From Limanda limanda (lineage: Eukaryota; Chordata; Actinopteri; Pleuronectiformes; Pleuronectidae), in the NCBI RefSeq assembly GCF_963576545.1, contig NC_083647.1, positions 372,001-436,000 of the forward strand: a DNA stretch of 64,000 bases. Reading direction: 5' to 3'. Every line of letters begins with the position of its first letter. The stretch's first letter is position 1. The translations under genes were made by a program, and so were the position numbers. This document shows positions 12,201 to 22,297 of the stretch, piece after piece. The notes under the pieces were generated by a model. It was not told the DNA's origin. It saw only the letters and a list, made by a program, of their open reading frames with translations, and did no database searches.

Positions 12201-15200
12201 TTCCACTGCAAACAAAAGGCTGTTTCTCTCTAATGTTGTGGTCAAATTTGTTAATTTGGTCCACTCCCCTTCAATGTCGATGCAAAGTCGCTGGATATTG
12301 GCAGGGATTGGAATTCACTGTTGTATATGTCAATCCAAAGCATTTCAAACATGCTCAACATGTAACATGTCCGGTGAGTATGCCATAGAAGACCTGGGAA
12401 GTTTTCAGCCTCCATGAATTGTGTGCAGATCCTTGCATCGTGGGGCCGTATATTATCCTGCTGCAACATGCGGTGATGGCGGCGGTTAAATGGCCCTGAG
12501 GATCTCATCACAGTATCTTGTGCGTTCCCATTTCCATAAAAAGCACATGTGTTTGTTGTCCCTAGCTTATGCCTGACATACTCGAATACACCCATACCCT
12601 AAGCTACAGCCATGTAGTGACCTTTTATTGGACCAGTTCAAGGCACAACTGTGCAATAATCATGATCTTTAGTAAGCATCCTGATATACCTCACCTGTCA
12701 GGTAGATGGATTATCATAGCAATGGTGAAGTGTTCAATAATACAGATTTCAACAAATCTGTGTGAAATAAGCCTTTAGTGTGCACAGAAGAAATCTGAGA
12801 TCTTTGCTTTTGACTTGTGAAAAAATGGTAGCGAAAATAAATGTGTCTGCCCTTACGTTTTTTTCTTGAGTGTACATTTCTAATACCTGTTGACCTATAC
12901 AAATATGGCAACCTGACTGTGTCACATCCCAGACTTGAATCTGTTTATATTACAGGCAGAACCTGACGGTTACATGTGATGTCTTCATGGAGAGTATTAC
13001 TAGGGGTGTATTCATAGCAGCCAGAGTGGACAAAGGAGGGGAGTCAGTTCGCAACGCTAACGGAGTCTTCTTCTGGGTGTTTGCAGATGGCACCTACAAA
13101 GTTACCAACGATATTGGTCAGTAGCATCACTCTTTGCTTCATTAGACATACTCACACTAAAAAAAGCAATGCAATGTTGACAAAACGTCTCCACATAAAA
13201 ATATTTTATGGAAATTTCTAAATGTATATCAGTCCCCAAATTACTTGAATTCCACATGTGTTTGATGGACCTACTTTGTTCTCTGTTGTCAACAGCTGGT
13301 CAGACTGTACTTGCAGAGGGTCAGTCTGGTACGCAAACATATGGCTGGTACACCTTATCACTCACTGTGAAAGTAAGTGAAGATTTTGCATCTGTGTATT
13401 TGGGGAAAAAATCATAAGAAAAACCTTTATTTCACAGTTCTTTCAAATGTGGATCAAACAATGTAATGAAAACGTTCCAAGTCATTTTTGTGTAACGTTG
13501 CTATTAATATCTGCAACTTGGCTGATGGCTCTTTCTGTTTGATACCATAGCTTTGTATTCTGCTTTAGTACTGTCTGTCACTAGTGACATCCTCATGAAG
13601 GTGTGAGGCTCTGGACCTGATTGTGCTGAAAAAGATTTGAAACCTTAAGGCCGGAGCATGCTTCTGCGTTTTCATGGGCCCGGAAGCGCAAGAGCCCTTC
13701 CGGGCCCCTTACGTGCTATCGTAGCCCTTCTTACGTGCTTACGTGCGTCGGCCAATTTTTCTAACTAGACGGCAAAGCCCCGCAAGCGTCACCCGCCCGC
13801 AAGGGCTGTGATTGGTCTGCTAATTACATCATTTCTGGAGTCGCATTTCCGGTTCATGCCCAGAAACCACGGAAGATTTAGAAGAACGAATATGGACCAA
13901 ATAGAAGAGCACTTGGCAGAAGAGATCCGAAACTATGACCACTAGTATAACCCGTCACTGACCGGCGGATTTTTCCGCCAGAAAAAGGCTCTGAGGAGCC
14001 GCCGTGGCGATGTAAATAAATTGCTCTTCTTCGTGCCACACACGAAGAAGAACCGACTTCGACATAAAACATTACTCCGCCTAGTGTTCTGGCGGGGAAT
14101 TGCATGGCAACACGCGCAACGGTTGGAAAACCATGAATGAGAATGAGTCCTGCGTTACAACTGCGTGCTTGCGGGCCCCTGACAACGCAGAAGCATGCTC
14201 CAGCCTTTAGCAAGCACACCAGATGTCACTGATGTCAACCAGTCATGTATCTGATGTCAACCTCACTGACTTCACTGTAATACTCTAGGTTTACATGCTA
14301 TTATCTATAATAATTGTGTCAAGAGTTGTTGTGCTACAGCTTGTACTGCTGCTGGAGTCATACATTATTCTGTATGGCTATCACTTTTTCTTAGAAATTC
14401 GAACATCAATTTGAACTTGACCTGTTAAATATAGTCTAGAACCGCATAAGAGCTTCTGAAGTAGCTTGTCTCCTGATCCAGCAGAGGTCGTTCACTTGTA
14501 ACCTTGACCAAAGCATGCACTCTTGACCTATCAGTGAAGTAAGTCAGTAATGATACATTGTTCTGCTATTAAAATGGAAAAGGCTAGCTGACAATCAGGC
14601 AACCAGAACATCCTAGGTTTTAAAGATCTTTGGGTTTGAATAAGTGATGTCAAACAATTAAAATATTTAATCGCGATTAATCGCATTTATGTCATAGTTA
14701 ACTCAAAATTAATCGCAATTAATCGCAAATTTTAATCTATTCTAAATGTCCCTTTCATTTTATTTTCGTTTTAATGCTCTTATCAACATGGAAAAGTGGA
14801 TTGGCTTGTTTTATGCAAATGTTTTATTTTATTGAAAAACACCATTGCCAAACAGGGTGGTACAAAATAAAATTATCAAGTGCACATTTCATGTAAATAA
14901 GGACTTAGCCTATAGTGTAGTTAAACCATGGCTTAATATTTTCTTTTTTTCAAGTTTGCTGTGAACATAGCAGTCAGGCCTCTTATTTCAGAAACAATGA
15001 ACCGTAACAGTTAGGTTACCAATAAAAGGTAAGCCTACTACTTCTTTGCTTTCAGCCAGCTACTCAAACAGACAAGCAACAAAATAACAAACAAACAAAA
15101 TACACAGGCAAGTGTCGGCCTACTTTGAAATAAATTAAACACAGAACTTTGTAGGGCTATTTGAGTCCTCCCCATATTTGTGGAAAATGTATGAAAAAAG

Positions 15201-18200
15201 AAGTATCCTATTTTGAAATAAATAAAAACATATAGCTGCAGCCTAAAAGCTTAAAAATATATATTTTAGTCTGCGAAATATTAAAACAAAAAGCGAGAGC
15301 AAGTCAGACTGGAGGCGAACACAGATACTGAAGCTCGGTAGAAACCAAATGCAGCTTCTGCTCTGATCAAGAAGCTGAGACCAGAGAAACTCTGTGTTTT
15401 CACTGTTTCCATAGTAAAGAAGCAGCCAGTGAGTCAGTGCGCGGCTGCTTCACGTGAACGAGCTCTGATCTCACAGTGTCTCTCCGAGGGACTGAGCGAG
15501 GGCGGGGGGGCGGAGCCCCGGTACCGTTGCGCTATCTGGGAGCACAGACACACACACTCGCACGCTCCTGGTACTTCATGACGGCCTGATACGATGATGT
15601 TTTAAAAAATTATTGTGACTTAGTCAACCACCAACATGCAAAAGCATGTGTCACACGGCCAAAACGTGAGAGTTGGCAGCTTTGCGTTAATCTTGCGAGA
15701 AAAAAAATTGATGTCGTTAAAATGGGTTTGCATTAACGGCGTTAATAACGCATTTAACTGACAGCACTAGTTCGAATATATTGAAAAAATGTGGTCATAC
15801 TATTTCAGTTTGAACTTTATATTAGTAAAAACTGACAGCCCTAGAGTGTGCAGTCATTCATAAATATGAAAAATTTAAGTTGACATAAATGGTAAATTGT
15901 TTTGTATTTATATAGCGCTTTTCTAGTCTTGATGACCATTCAAAGCTCTTTACAGTACAGTTTTACATTCACCCATTCACACACACAGTGCACCTATTAG
16001 CAGCACTTTGTTCTGGCATGCAGATGGGGAAGACTGGGGATCGAACTGCCGACCTTCAGGTTGGAGGATGACCGCTCTACCCTTCAGCCACAGCCGCTGA
16101 TAAAATCTCACTGTTGTGTCATAGGCATTGTGCCACCTTTCATGTCAGCATGTAGCAATATAATGTTGTGTAATCAGAGCATGTGTTGTGATCAGTGTTG
16201 GGCAAGTTACTGAAAATTAGTAATTAGTTACAGTTATTAGTTACTTCTTTTAAAAGTAATTGAATTACTTCACCAGTTACTGTATATCAAAAGTAATTAG
16301 TTACTAGGGAAAGTTACTTTTAAATTACTTTTATGTCTGCTTTTTAAATGTAATGAATATGAACATTACTGAACAGTCAAACACAATAAACATTTTTTAA
16401 GACCTATTTATTGTAATCAACAGGGCAACAGGCCTTCAAATCAAGCAGTAGTACAAAAGTCCCTTTTAATACTTAACACGAAATAACTGTCTCGGTCATT
16501 TAACAGTGTTTTTTTTACCACATTAGGCCCAATGAAATAAAAGTGATTGGCCTACAGTATTAACACTAATCAAATTAGAAATTTGTTGTTTTTTTAAGCA
16601 TAACGACTCACCTTGCGTAAATGCCTGTAGCTCTCACGGAGTGGACAAATTTGATAGACACACCAAATCTCTCGCTTCCGGTCCGGGCCTGAGACATAAA
16701 CACCTGCCGTACAGCTGCGTCTTCATGACCAGTGGTCCCCAACCCCCGGGCCGTGGGTCATTTGTTACCGGGCCGCACAGAAAGAATAAACAATTTACAT
16801 GTTTTCTGTTTTATCTATTATCCTCTCCGTTATGACTTATGCTTTACGCATGTCAAGACGCTTGTCTCGGTCACGTCACTTTTTCGCTGAACACAAACCA
16901 ACACGGTATTTGTCGGACCCATTTGTCAACAAACCAGGTGAATCCAGCATGTCTGTTTAAGAAGAAGATCAGCTGCTGGAGATCGCGAATGACGGCGGCC
17001 TTAAAAGTATGTTTGAGAAAATTACTCTACCAGTGTCGCCACAACAGCACTAAAAACTCTGTTGCCATTTTCGAGCATATCTGTAGTGACATTGGTGGAA
17101 TTATTTTTAATTAACGAATTAATTTTTTATATTATTTAAATAACAAAACAACCTCTCCAAAGCGCACAGAAGCGCAGCGTGTGCATAATGGAGCTTTGGT
17201 ATCCGTTTGTCTCCGTCCTGCTGGTAACTTACCACGCAATAATTAATTTGTATTAACAATTCGTTAATTTCGTTAAATAAAGAAAAAATCTACTGATGTC
17301 ACCAGAGGCCGTACCAGAGGGACTCTGTAGTGAGGCTCCGTAGCCACACCTTAATGGCCGGTACGTGAAAATATTGTCTAACATCCAACCTTGTCTTCTT
17401 GTCTGCAAGTGTTCATTATTCACAAAAGAGAGTAACGCGAGTAACAAACTCATTTAAATTTCAGTAATTGTAACTGCGTTACTTGATTTAAAAAAATACT
17501 TTGTTAAGGCTCTTATATACTTCTATGTATCCGTTTCTCGGAGAGGGCTCGACGGGGGGCGAAGAGTCTTTTTGATTTTTACTAGTCAGACCACGGTACG
17601 TCGAAAAAAATTCACCGCCAAACCCATAGGTGGCGCAACGGAAGACGAGCTCAGAGAAGCCTACCCCAATTTTGGGAAGAAGAAGTCCACGTGTGTCTGT
17701 TTATCTCTGTCTCCCACACACTGAACCATGGCAACTAACAGAACTAAATAAAGTGACACCCAGCGGGTCAAAATGCTGATGTTATCGTTTCTTAGCGCAG
17801 CGGTTCCCCGGTCTTGTTTCCGAACTGTGTTGCTGATTCCACAGCTTGAATCTGCTTGAGGCTACACGGAGCTAGCTAGCTCCCCTCCCAGCTAACTTTC
17901 CCCCCAGCTTCCACACACAGTAAGCAGGACTCCCGACACTAACTACTACCCAGTGTTTGCTTCTAACCTGACGGTATTATAGAAACAGTGTCATGATAGA
18001 AGTGGAATTAAAGTCGTGACGGCGGGTTCTTGCACTGTTACCACCGCAGTTAGCATGGTGGCTAGCCCGCTAGCCTAGCCTGCTAGCGCCGTTTTGAAAG
18101 CTTGTTATAACCGTATGTGACCGTGCACACATGCCGTCAGTGCTCGAACGAGCCACCGTCAGCCGGACAACTTCGCTGGCTCAACACATACGTCACATTA

Positions 18201-20043
18201 ATCGTAGAATCGTAGTTTTGTTTGGGTTTGATGCTACAGGGAAGTAAACAGGAAGTTTGAGGTCCGGAAATGACGTCGTAGGGAAATGATGTCGTTCGCG
18301 GACCAATCACAGCCAAGAGCTGTCCGTGGGCTCTCCGACATGAAGACGGACAGTTAGAAAAATCAGACGTGTACGAAAAGCTCTCCGAGGCGCTCGGAGA
18401 GGGCGTTCCACGACAGATAGGGCGGTCTTATCTATCCGTTTTACAAAAGACGTACAAGCATAAATTGGCCTTTACGTGCTCGTTACCGCTAAAGTAGTGG
18501 AATTACAGTAACGCGTTACTTTGCAACGCGTTACTCCCAACACTGGTTGTGATGGGATTAGTGATATTAGTACCTCAATTATATTTTTTTCTAAATTTTC
18601 ACCAATTTATCAAGTAATAATTAGGCTAAACACTGAGGCTGCAGTTTCAGGACCCTATGGTATTCATATTAGCGCCACGTAGTGAAATGGATGACTGGAA
18701 GCTGAATGTTAGGGACTGGCTGCAGTTATTGTAAGTCGCTTTGGATAAAAGCGTCAGCTAAATATAATATATAATATAATTAGGGCTGGGCAAGTTAACT
18801 AGTTAATTTCGAGTTAACTCATCACTTATTTAACTCAGACAATTATTTTATCTCGCATTAACTCAGGTTTGATTATTTATTGTTTTATTGTGAAAGTCAG
18901 GCTTTTATTTTGTAAATGTCTGTTGCTGACTGCTGCGGAACCGGAAAAAAGAAAATAATTGGCGGATAAACAACCATGGATAAGGGTACAGAGCTTTTAC
19001 ATGGCCATTTTCATTTTAAAGTTCTTCCAGACGGCGGAGTCGACAGAACCAAAGTTATTTGTAGCCACTGCCAAGGTGAAATTTCTTATCACCGGAGTAC
19101 TTCCAGTCTAAAATATCACCTAAATGCAAAACACACAGTTGATATCAGCAAATCACTCAACAAAACAGCAAGTGGAGCGAGGCTTCGGCAGACTACGTTA
19201 GACGCAGGGAGGAGTATAGATTTTTCATAACGAAGAGGATAACATTAATGCCCTGGCAGTGGCATTGAGCTTTAATTTTGTATTTGCTTTGATAACATTG
19301 TTAAGTTGAGATTTACACTGAATATTTTATTTAACTGCTACTGTATTAAATGCTGATGTTAAAAGTGTTTGCACAACAAATGTTATGGCACTTTCGTTCA
19401 TATGGCAGAACATTGAAAATAAAATTGCGCTATACACTACTTTTTAATTCATTATTGGATTTTGCGTATGCAAATGCGATTAATCGTGATTAATCAGGGA
19501 AATCATGGGATTAATCGCGATTAAAACTTTTAATCGTTGCCCAGCCCTAAATATAATATATGTAATCTGGTGAATTTGCTACAATTGAGGTCCTGAAACT
19601 TCAGACTGCGGTATTGCAGGAGTCCCTACTGCGGAGGTATGAGCTCTGCTCTACCTTTCATTTGACGGAATCAGGTCAAAATGTTTTACATTTGACAATT
19701 TCTCTCAGAGGTACTTGGCTAACCTCTCTCCTCATCCCACCTTTGTTAAATGTACTCTTTCTGAAATAATAGTGATGTTTGGAATTTGTCTTGTAAAAAG
19801 TTCATGTTGCATAAAATACAAGACACTTTGAGCTGCTTGTGCATGTCTGGCTGAGCAAGCAAATTGACCACTGTAACTTGTGCTCCCTCTGTCCTGCAGG
19901 GCCAGTATGCGTCAGGGCAGCTGAATGGATACCCACTGTGGAAGAATGCTGTGGTTCTCACTCCAAACAATGGCTGGGCTGCCATTGGAACACACTCATT
20001 TGAACTGGCTCAATTTGATAACTTTGTTGTGGTGGCAGAATAA
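3186..20043 (+). CDS. galc: Galactocerebrosidase (galc), exons 6-17, 5' part outside window
   Basis: GALC is the lysosomal glycosidase (family GH59) that removes galactose from galactosylceramide and psychosine in myelin lipid turnover. Twelve coding exons join without a frame break: 3186-3224, 8117-8247 (or the alternative 3368-3495), 9341-9496, 9777-9901, 10118-10245, 11194-11283, 11360-11449, 11551-11695, 11931-12111, 12956-13116, 13296-13372 and 19900-20043. Together they give 488 residues and a stop. Human GALC has 17 exons of 39 to 181 bp; the 39-bp exon 6 and 181-bp exon 14 are reproduced exactly. The WNE of exon 6 should carry the acid/base glutamate and SSEDYS of exon 8 the nucleophile (Glu182 and Glu258 in human numbering). 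Order of domains: end of the TIM barrel, beta-sandwich, lectin-like domain. Exons 1-5 with the signal peptide are upstream. Introns are swollen by transposons, most of all intron 16 (6.5 kb). Which of the teleost paralogues this is was not determined. Confidence 0.97.
3368..3495 (+). CDS. galc: galc alternative exon 7a
   Basis: A 128-bp exon-like block with a CAAG acceptor and GTAAGT donor encodes [16 protein letters not shown], then [15 protein letters not shown] and ending in EVIG. It aligns along its full length with exon 7b at 8117-8247 but is diverged: AADGDW replaces ASDNLW and it is one codon shorter. Phase in (0) and phase out (2) are the same as 7b, so either exon can join exon 6 to exon 8. 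Using both would shift the frame. It has no stop or frameshift, which argues for retained function, though expression is unproven. Confidence 0.85.
3750..3820. repeat. Hairpin doublet in intron between 7a and 7b
   Basis: Arms CATGCTACTATCC (3750-3762) and its exact complement (3767-3779) surround a 4-base loop. A degenerate second copy of the same unit follows at about 3790-3819. Confidence 0.7.
3830..4815. other. Intron sequence, nothing recognised
   Basis: AT-rich intronic DNA between the two exon 7 copies. I see no coding frame or element termini in it. Confidence 0.6.
4816..4945. repeat. MITE fragment of the AAAGGGATAGTTCA family
   Basis: It begins TAAAGGGATAGTTCATC and continues with CTACTCATCCCTATGCC and a GAAGTGTTTGA block. 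The same order of motifs occurs at 5726-5845, and the first part at 9551-9612. In fish this family usually carries a TTAA terminus, suggesting a piggyBac- or Kolobok-type MITE. No complete termini are left here. Confidence 0.55.
5325..5520 (+). mobile_element. SINE with tRNA-like head and L2-type tail
   Basis: The head resembles tRNA box A and box B sequences (GGTGGCTGTGT... and GTCCGATCC). The 3' end carries GTAAGTCGCTTTGGATAAAA, the tail shared by many fish SINEs and L2 LINEs, ending in an ATGTA-type short repeat. It is degenerate and not a tRNA gene. Confidence 0.65.
5726..5845. repeat. MITE fragment, same family as 4816-4945
   Basis: Begins CTTAAAGGGAGAGTTCACCG and continues with CTACTCGCCACTATGCCGAT and the GAAGTGTTTGAG block. 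The TTAA at the left edge fits a TTAA-target element. Confidence 0.55.
6166..7411 (+). mobile_element. Tc1-like transposon, 5'-truncated
   Basis: The segment matches the salmonid-type Tc1 consensus from the leader (TTATCCACTGATCATCC) through the transposase to the right terminus (GAATACTTTCCGGATGC at 7393-7409). The left inverted repeat is absent. It lies between galc exons 7a and 7b. Confidence 0.9.
6500..6994 (+). pseudogene. Tc1-like transposase, truncated
   Basis: The frame encodes 164 residues of a cut-and-paste DDE transposase, roughly the middle of the usual 340. The remnant of the DNA-binding part ([20 protein letters not shown]) is followed by the catalytic core with the first Asp in [13 protein letters not shown]. 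The segment that should hold the second Asp is deleted after DENLLQST, and the frame is lost. The final Glu region ([11 protein letters not shown] in a shifted frame) is degraded. It cannot be catalytic. Confidence 0.9.
8117..8247 (+). CDS. galc: galc exon 7b (canonical)
   Basis: 131 bp, ACCAG acceptor and GTAGGA donor, encoding [16 protein letters not shown], then [16 protein letters not shown] and ending in DVIG. This version is the closer match to mammalian GALC ([10 protein letters not shown] in human), and its length equals the human exon 7. Confidence 0.95.
9341..9496 (+). CDS. galc: galc exon 8 (catalytic nucleophile)
   Basis: Encodes [17 protein letters not shown], then [15 protein letters not shown] and [17 protein letters not shown]. 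Glu in SSED is the family nucleophile. The Cys in GGCW is a likely disulphide partner of the Cys in exon 11. Confidence 0.96.
9551..9612. repeat. MITE fragment, same family as 4816-4945
   Basis: Only the first 60 bases remain (TTAAAGGGATAGATCAAAG and CATCTACTCGCCAGTATGCC), in galc intron 8. Confidence 0.5.
9777..9901 (+). CDS. galc: galc exon 9
   Basis: Encodes [18 protein letters not shown], then [18 protein letters not shown] and PIWIT. EPWSG closes the sugar-binding face of the barrel in the family. Acceptor CTTCCAG, donor GTTTGA (weak). Confidence 0.96.
10118..10245 (+). CDS. galc: galc exon 10 (followed by a GC donor)
   Basis: Encodes [18 protein letters not shown], then [18 protein letters not shown] and TVVVETM. 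It has an N-glycosylation sequon, NLT. The coding alignment ends at ATG 10243-10245, and the next bases are GCAAGT, so the intron uses the minor GC-AG class. Confidence 0.95.
10246..11193. other. galc intron 10, nothing further recognised
   Basis: A GC-AG intron of 948 bp (GCAAGT to CACAG). No mobile element or extra exon was recognised in it. Confidence 0.6.
11194..11283 (+). CDS. galc: galc exon 11
   Basis: Encodes [19 protein letters not shown] and [11 protein letters not shown], with two sequons (NVT and NAT) and the conserved Cys of CIRP. Phase 0 on both sides, donor GTATGT. Confidence 0.95.
11360..11449 (+). CDS. galc: galc exon 12
   Basis: Encodes [18 protein letters not shown] and [12 protein letters not shown], part of the beta-sandwich domain. 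Acceptor TCTCAG, donor GTAAAG, phase 0 on both sides. Confidence 0.94.
11551..11695 (+). CDS. galc: galc exon 13
   Basis: Encodes [18 protein letters not shown], then [16 protein letters not shown] and [11 protein letters not shown]. [12 protein letters not shown] is a strongly conserved GALC stretch. It carries one sequon (NGS). Confidence 0.96.
11931..12111 (+). CDS. galc: galc exon 14 (181 bp)
   Basis: Encodes [19 protein letters not shown], then [17 protein letters not shown] and [19 protein letters not shown], the beginning of the lectin-like domain. Its size equals the largest human exon. Confidence 0.96.
12128..12880 (-). mobile_element. Tc1/mariner-type element remnant in intron 14
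   Basis: The left edge is AACAAAAATATAAATGCAAC, a terminus I recall from widespread vertebrate mariner-like elements. On the minus strand, 12595-12251 encodes [19 protein letters not shown], the block around the second catalytic Asp (QQDN.RPH) of a DDE transposase, followed by a degraded HVWD-like region. The right limit is approximate and the frame is broken. Confidence 0.65.
12956..13116 (+). CDS. galc: galc exon 15
   Basis: Encodes [19 protein letters not shown], then [17 protein letters not shown] and [16 protein letters not shown]. It carries one sequon (NLT). Lectin-like domain. Confidence 0.96.
13296..13372 (+). CDS. galc: galc exon 16
   Basis: Encodes [19 protein letters not shown] and TLSLTVK, matching the AKKWYTLTLTIK stretch of mammalian GALC. 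Donor GTAAGT. The following intron is 6.5 kb of nested transposons. Confidence 0.95.
13648..14206. mobile_element. PIF/Harbinger MITE H1
   Basis: Near-matching inverted ends (AGGCCGGAGCATGCTTCTGC and the complement of GCAGAAGCATGCTCCAGCCT) are flanked by TTA on both sides (13645-13647 and 14207-14209), the Harbinger target. Inside, ATGGACCAAATAGAAG at 13892 opens [17 protein letters not shown] and a stop, resembling the start of the MADF/Myb-like protein of autonomous Harbingers. It is probably a deletion derivative. Confidence 0.8.
14642..15769. mobile_element. hAT element C2 (complete non-coding copy)
   Basis: Termini AAGTGATGTCAAAC and the complement of TAGTGCTGTCAGTTAAATG, flanked by GTTTGAAT (14634-14641) and GTTCGAAT (15770-15777), an 8-bp duplication with one later change. 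It is colinear with C1 at 1258-2218 and shows the state of that site before the solo LTR inserted there. Confidence 0.85.
15887..16100 (-). mobile_element. SINE, minus orientation
   Basis: Reading leftwards, a tRNA-like head (GCGGCTGTGGCTGAAGGGTA, with the box B-like GTTCGATCC) is followed by a body and the tail AAAAGCGCTATATAAATAC. A fuller copy lies at 63327-63585 and a tail-only copy at 37085-37212. Confidence 0.75.
16731..17115 (+). mobile_element. hAT (Charlie/ZBED-type) fragment with transposase C-terminus
   Basis: Left terminus CAGTGGTCCCCAACCCCCGG and a GGGCCGCACAG block are typical of a common vertebrate hAT family. Around 16920-17060, shifted frames read LLEIANDGG and FEKITLPV, the region before the hAT dimerisation helix. 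Broken by frameshifts and stops. Confidence 0.6.
17507..18471. mobile_element. PIF/Harbinger MITE H2
   Basis: Flanked by TTA (17504-17506 and 18472-18474). The interior is colinear with H3 (27659-28499), sharing for example GTGACACCCAGC, GGTTCCCCGGTCTTG and GGAGCTAGCTAGCT blocks. Non-coding. Confidence 0.8.
18722..18780 (+). repeat. SINE/L2 tail fragment
   Basis: Contains TGTAAGTCGCTTTGGATAAA followed by an ATAAT-rich tail. The tail served as the insertion target of the hAT element at 18781. Confidence 0.65.
18781..19549 (+). mobile_element. hAT element D, internally deleted
   Basis: Inverted ends TAGGGCTGGGCAAG and the complement of CGTTGCCCAGCCCTA, with a perfect 8-bp duplication AATATAAT (18773-18780 and 19550-19557). 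It keeps the first 84 codons of a transposase and its 3' end, with the core deleted. Confidence 0.9.
18976..19230 (+). CDS. BED zinc-finger N-terminus of hAT transposase
   Basis: An 84-residue frame begins with ATG inside hAT element D. Residues 24-56 form a BED-type finger: [14 protein letters not shown] provides the Cys pair and LKYHLNAKH the His pair, the DNA-binding module of ZBED1-like hAT transposases. The rest of the transposase (DDE core and dimerisation domain) is absent. The frame is intact, so a short DNA-binding peptide could in principle be made, but nothing indicates expression. Confidence 0.75.
   Translation: MDKGTELLHGHFHFKVLPDGGVDRTKVICSHCQGEISYHRSTSSLKYHLNAKHTVDISKSLNKTASGARLRQTTLDAGRSIDFS
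19900..20043 (+). CDS. galc: galc exon 17 (last exon, stop codon)
   Basis: Encodes [19 protein letters not shown], then [17 protein letters not shown] and [11 protein letters not shown] with TAA at 20041-20043. [18 protein letters not shown] is the highly conserved GALC carboxyl terminus. Acceptor CCTGCAG. Confidence 0.97.
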   Translation, partial: GQYASGQLNGYPLWKNAVVLTPNNGWAAIGTHSFELAQFDNFVVVAE

Positions 20044-20106
20044 GGATTTTACTGTCAATTAATGATTTACTGTACGCTGTAAATATGCCGATTCATTGAT
20101 TAGCCT

Positions 20107-20112
20107 AATAAA
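20107..20112 (+). terminator. galc poly(A) signal
   Basis: AATAAA 64 bp after the stop codon, the first canonical signal downstream of galc. Confidence 0.75.
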
Positions 20113-20676
20113 TGCATTGATTTGATATTTGAGTGCTAGATTAAAAAAAAAAATTCTCAAGAACTAAAGGAACAAGAGGGCACACAAGGTAACAATGCAC
20201 TACACCCTGACATACTTAATTTGTTGTTTAAGATAGTTGTTATTGCTCTGCATGGATTAAAACATTTTTTGGGGATATTAAACTGAAAATATGCAAACCT
20301 CACTAAAAGGAAAACAATAGTATATAAGTAACCATTGATATAACAATGTGTTTAAAAATACATAATTTATGCCAGGATGCTAAGAAGGCCAGAGATATTC
20401 AAGGGGGTCTGAGGTACCTCAGTAGCTGCTCATCAGCAAACAGCAACAGGCTCTGTCCACTAACATCATTCTAATCAATGTTTATTTACTGTGGTCCTGG
20501 AGTCCTGGGGCTCAGACAAGAGGGTTGATTTAACGTTTGTTAATAATGTTATATCCATTTGCTAATGATTTAATTTGTAATATACACATTTTATACCTTA
20601 TCTTTTTCATGGTATTAAAGTGGTTTGAGTTTCCTTTTCTATTTTGTATATTATAAACTAAAACCACATAAAACAA
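20113..20676. other. Intergenic, nothing recognised
   Basis: 3' flank of galc, AT-rich. I see no coding frame or element termini in it. Confidence 0.6.
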
Positions 20677-20828
20677 GACAGCATGCCCATCTCGGGTCCA
20701 CGCACAGTGACAGCAGCTGCACTGGACACTAATGATTTGTCAGGCTTATGTGGTGATAGGCTATATTTTATGAACCGTGAGTGCTATCAGATTGAAATGT
20801 TATATACAGATTGAGATGAAATATTTTT
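20677..20828 (+). repeat. 152-bp repeat, copy 1
   Basis: Nearly identical (one difference noticed, TGTGGTGATA against TGTAGTGATA) to 22351-22502. It starts GACAGCATGCCCATCTCGG and ends GATGAAATATTTTT. No inverted ends or tail seen; the nature is unknown. Confidence 0.85.
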
Positions 20829-21015
20829 CTGAGATCATTATCTCGGAAATTCCAGAGATAAGTTTTCATGGAATTTTTCTGTTTTTACTGTTTACTTGAA
20901 TCACGCTCTAATTTGGTGTTGGTGGAAGCAACAATGTCCCTTGTGCTTAGTTTAATCCAGTTTTACCGTTTTGGCTTGAGACTTTGGGAGATAATTGTGT
21001 CTTTAAGTAATATAG

Positions 21016-21402
21016 ATGGAATTTGTATTAGTTTGTCGACTCAGGACACTGTGGTTGTCCAGACAGAAAGACCAATCCGATCTCCTGGACATTGCGGTTT
21101 TCCTCCAGGATCAGTCGAACCAATATGACATGCTTCACAGATACAAGATGATGCATCTGAAATGCATTAAGGCCAGCTACGGTGACTCAAGAGATAATCA
21201 GGCATTTGCTGAAAATACTGACGGAGTGCAACTGAGACGCCGTTATCACCGTCGACATTTCTATCAGAATCCATGTCCGAACTTTTTCTGCCACATAGAT
21301 TCATATGATGAACTCAAACCATATGGAATCTGCATCAATGTTGTGATAGACGGGTTTTCAAGAATTGGTGTGGCTACATGCATACTCTACAAACTGCAGT
21401 AA
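21016..21402 (+). pseudogene. Integrase-like DDE transposase fragment
   Basis: The 128-residue frame includes GVQLRRRYHRRHFYQNPC, then FFCHIDSYDELKPYGICIN and VVIDGFSR. This order matches the start of the rve-type catalytic core of eukaryotic integrase-like transposases (IS3EU/Ginger type) abundant in fish, where HIDSYD holds the first catalytic Asp. After GFSR the frame diverges and the second Asp and Glu are missing. The superfamily name is from memory of similar proteins and is not settled. Confidence 0.55.
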
Positions 21403-22181
21403 AGTGAGCCGTCGTGTGAAGCCAGATTTGTTTTAAAAATTTTTTGTCTACTTGTGGCTTTACAGTAAAACAGCATGGCTGGTTGGAATGGCCAATAATT
21501 ACGAAAAACACAACTATATTTAAGTTAAAGTCTCATTTGATAACAATTGTTTTATCTTCATGGCGTATCTGCTCATGTCATTTATGTATTTTTCCTGCAA
21601 ATTAAAGGGCAAGTCTGAAAATGGCCCAATGCATACATACTGTAACCATATTTGGAAGCTGACTAAAAAAATTCCATGAGGTTATGAGTCATTTACAATG
21701 TATTCCTGTTCGTAGAGTCTCTGACTGCTGAGATTTATTTTCCGCCCCTCCCTGCACAAACTTGATTTGATAGTTATTGTTGATCAGGTAGGCTACTATC
21801 ATTCTGAAAAGATGAGTAGGCCAACTGAAAAGGACAGGTAAGAATCAGCCATGTCTTTAAAAAAAGTTTATGTGAAGGGAGAGCCGACATTGGAAAACAA
21901 TGTCGCTATTTCACTCCGAAGTTTCAATTTGTAGCCAAACAACAGCGTCCACTACCTATTACGCCATTAGGTGATATACTGACGTTGTACATGGTAGCTC
22001 TTGCTCCTCAGGTTCGGAGCAAAAGTAACGTCTAATAAATTGAAAATAAAACAAGTATCTGATTTGTTTTCCAAATGCTACCTCTGGATTTGGAAGACGC
22101 TTCCAAAGTCTGGGTCATGCATAGCTTTAGGATGATTCACTCTATTTCTTGTCTTGTGATAGTGAGAGAAATGGTAGGTCT
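21403..22181. other. Intergenic, nothing recognised
   Basis: No coding frame, inverted ends or known repeat motif recognised. Confidence 0.5.
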
Positions 22182-22297
22182 ATCAGAATCAGAATTCTTT
22201 TATTTGCCAGGTATGTTTGCACATACAGGAAATTGCCTTGGTGTCATTGGTGCATTGAACATAAAACAACAATATAAATAACAATATATAAGAAATA

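Larger units (their letters stand above)
16193..18545. mobile_element. hAT element E hosting two later insertions
   Basis: CAGTGTTGGGCAAGTTACT at the left and AGTAACGCGTTAC...CCCAACACTG at the right, with a perfect 8-bp duplication GTTGTGAT (16185-16192 and 18546-18553). The element proper is a short non-coding MITE. Most of the length is a Charlie-type hAT fragment (16731-17115) and Harbinger H2 (17507-18471). Confidence 0.85.
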
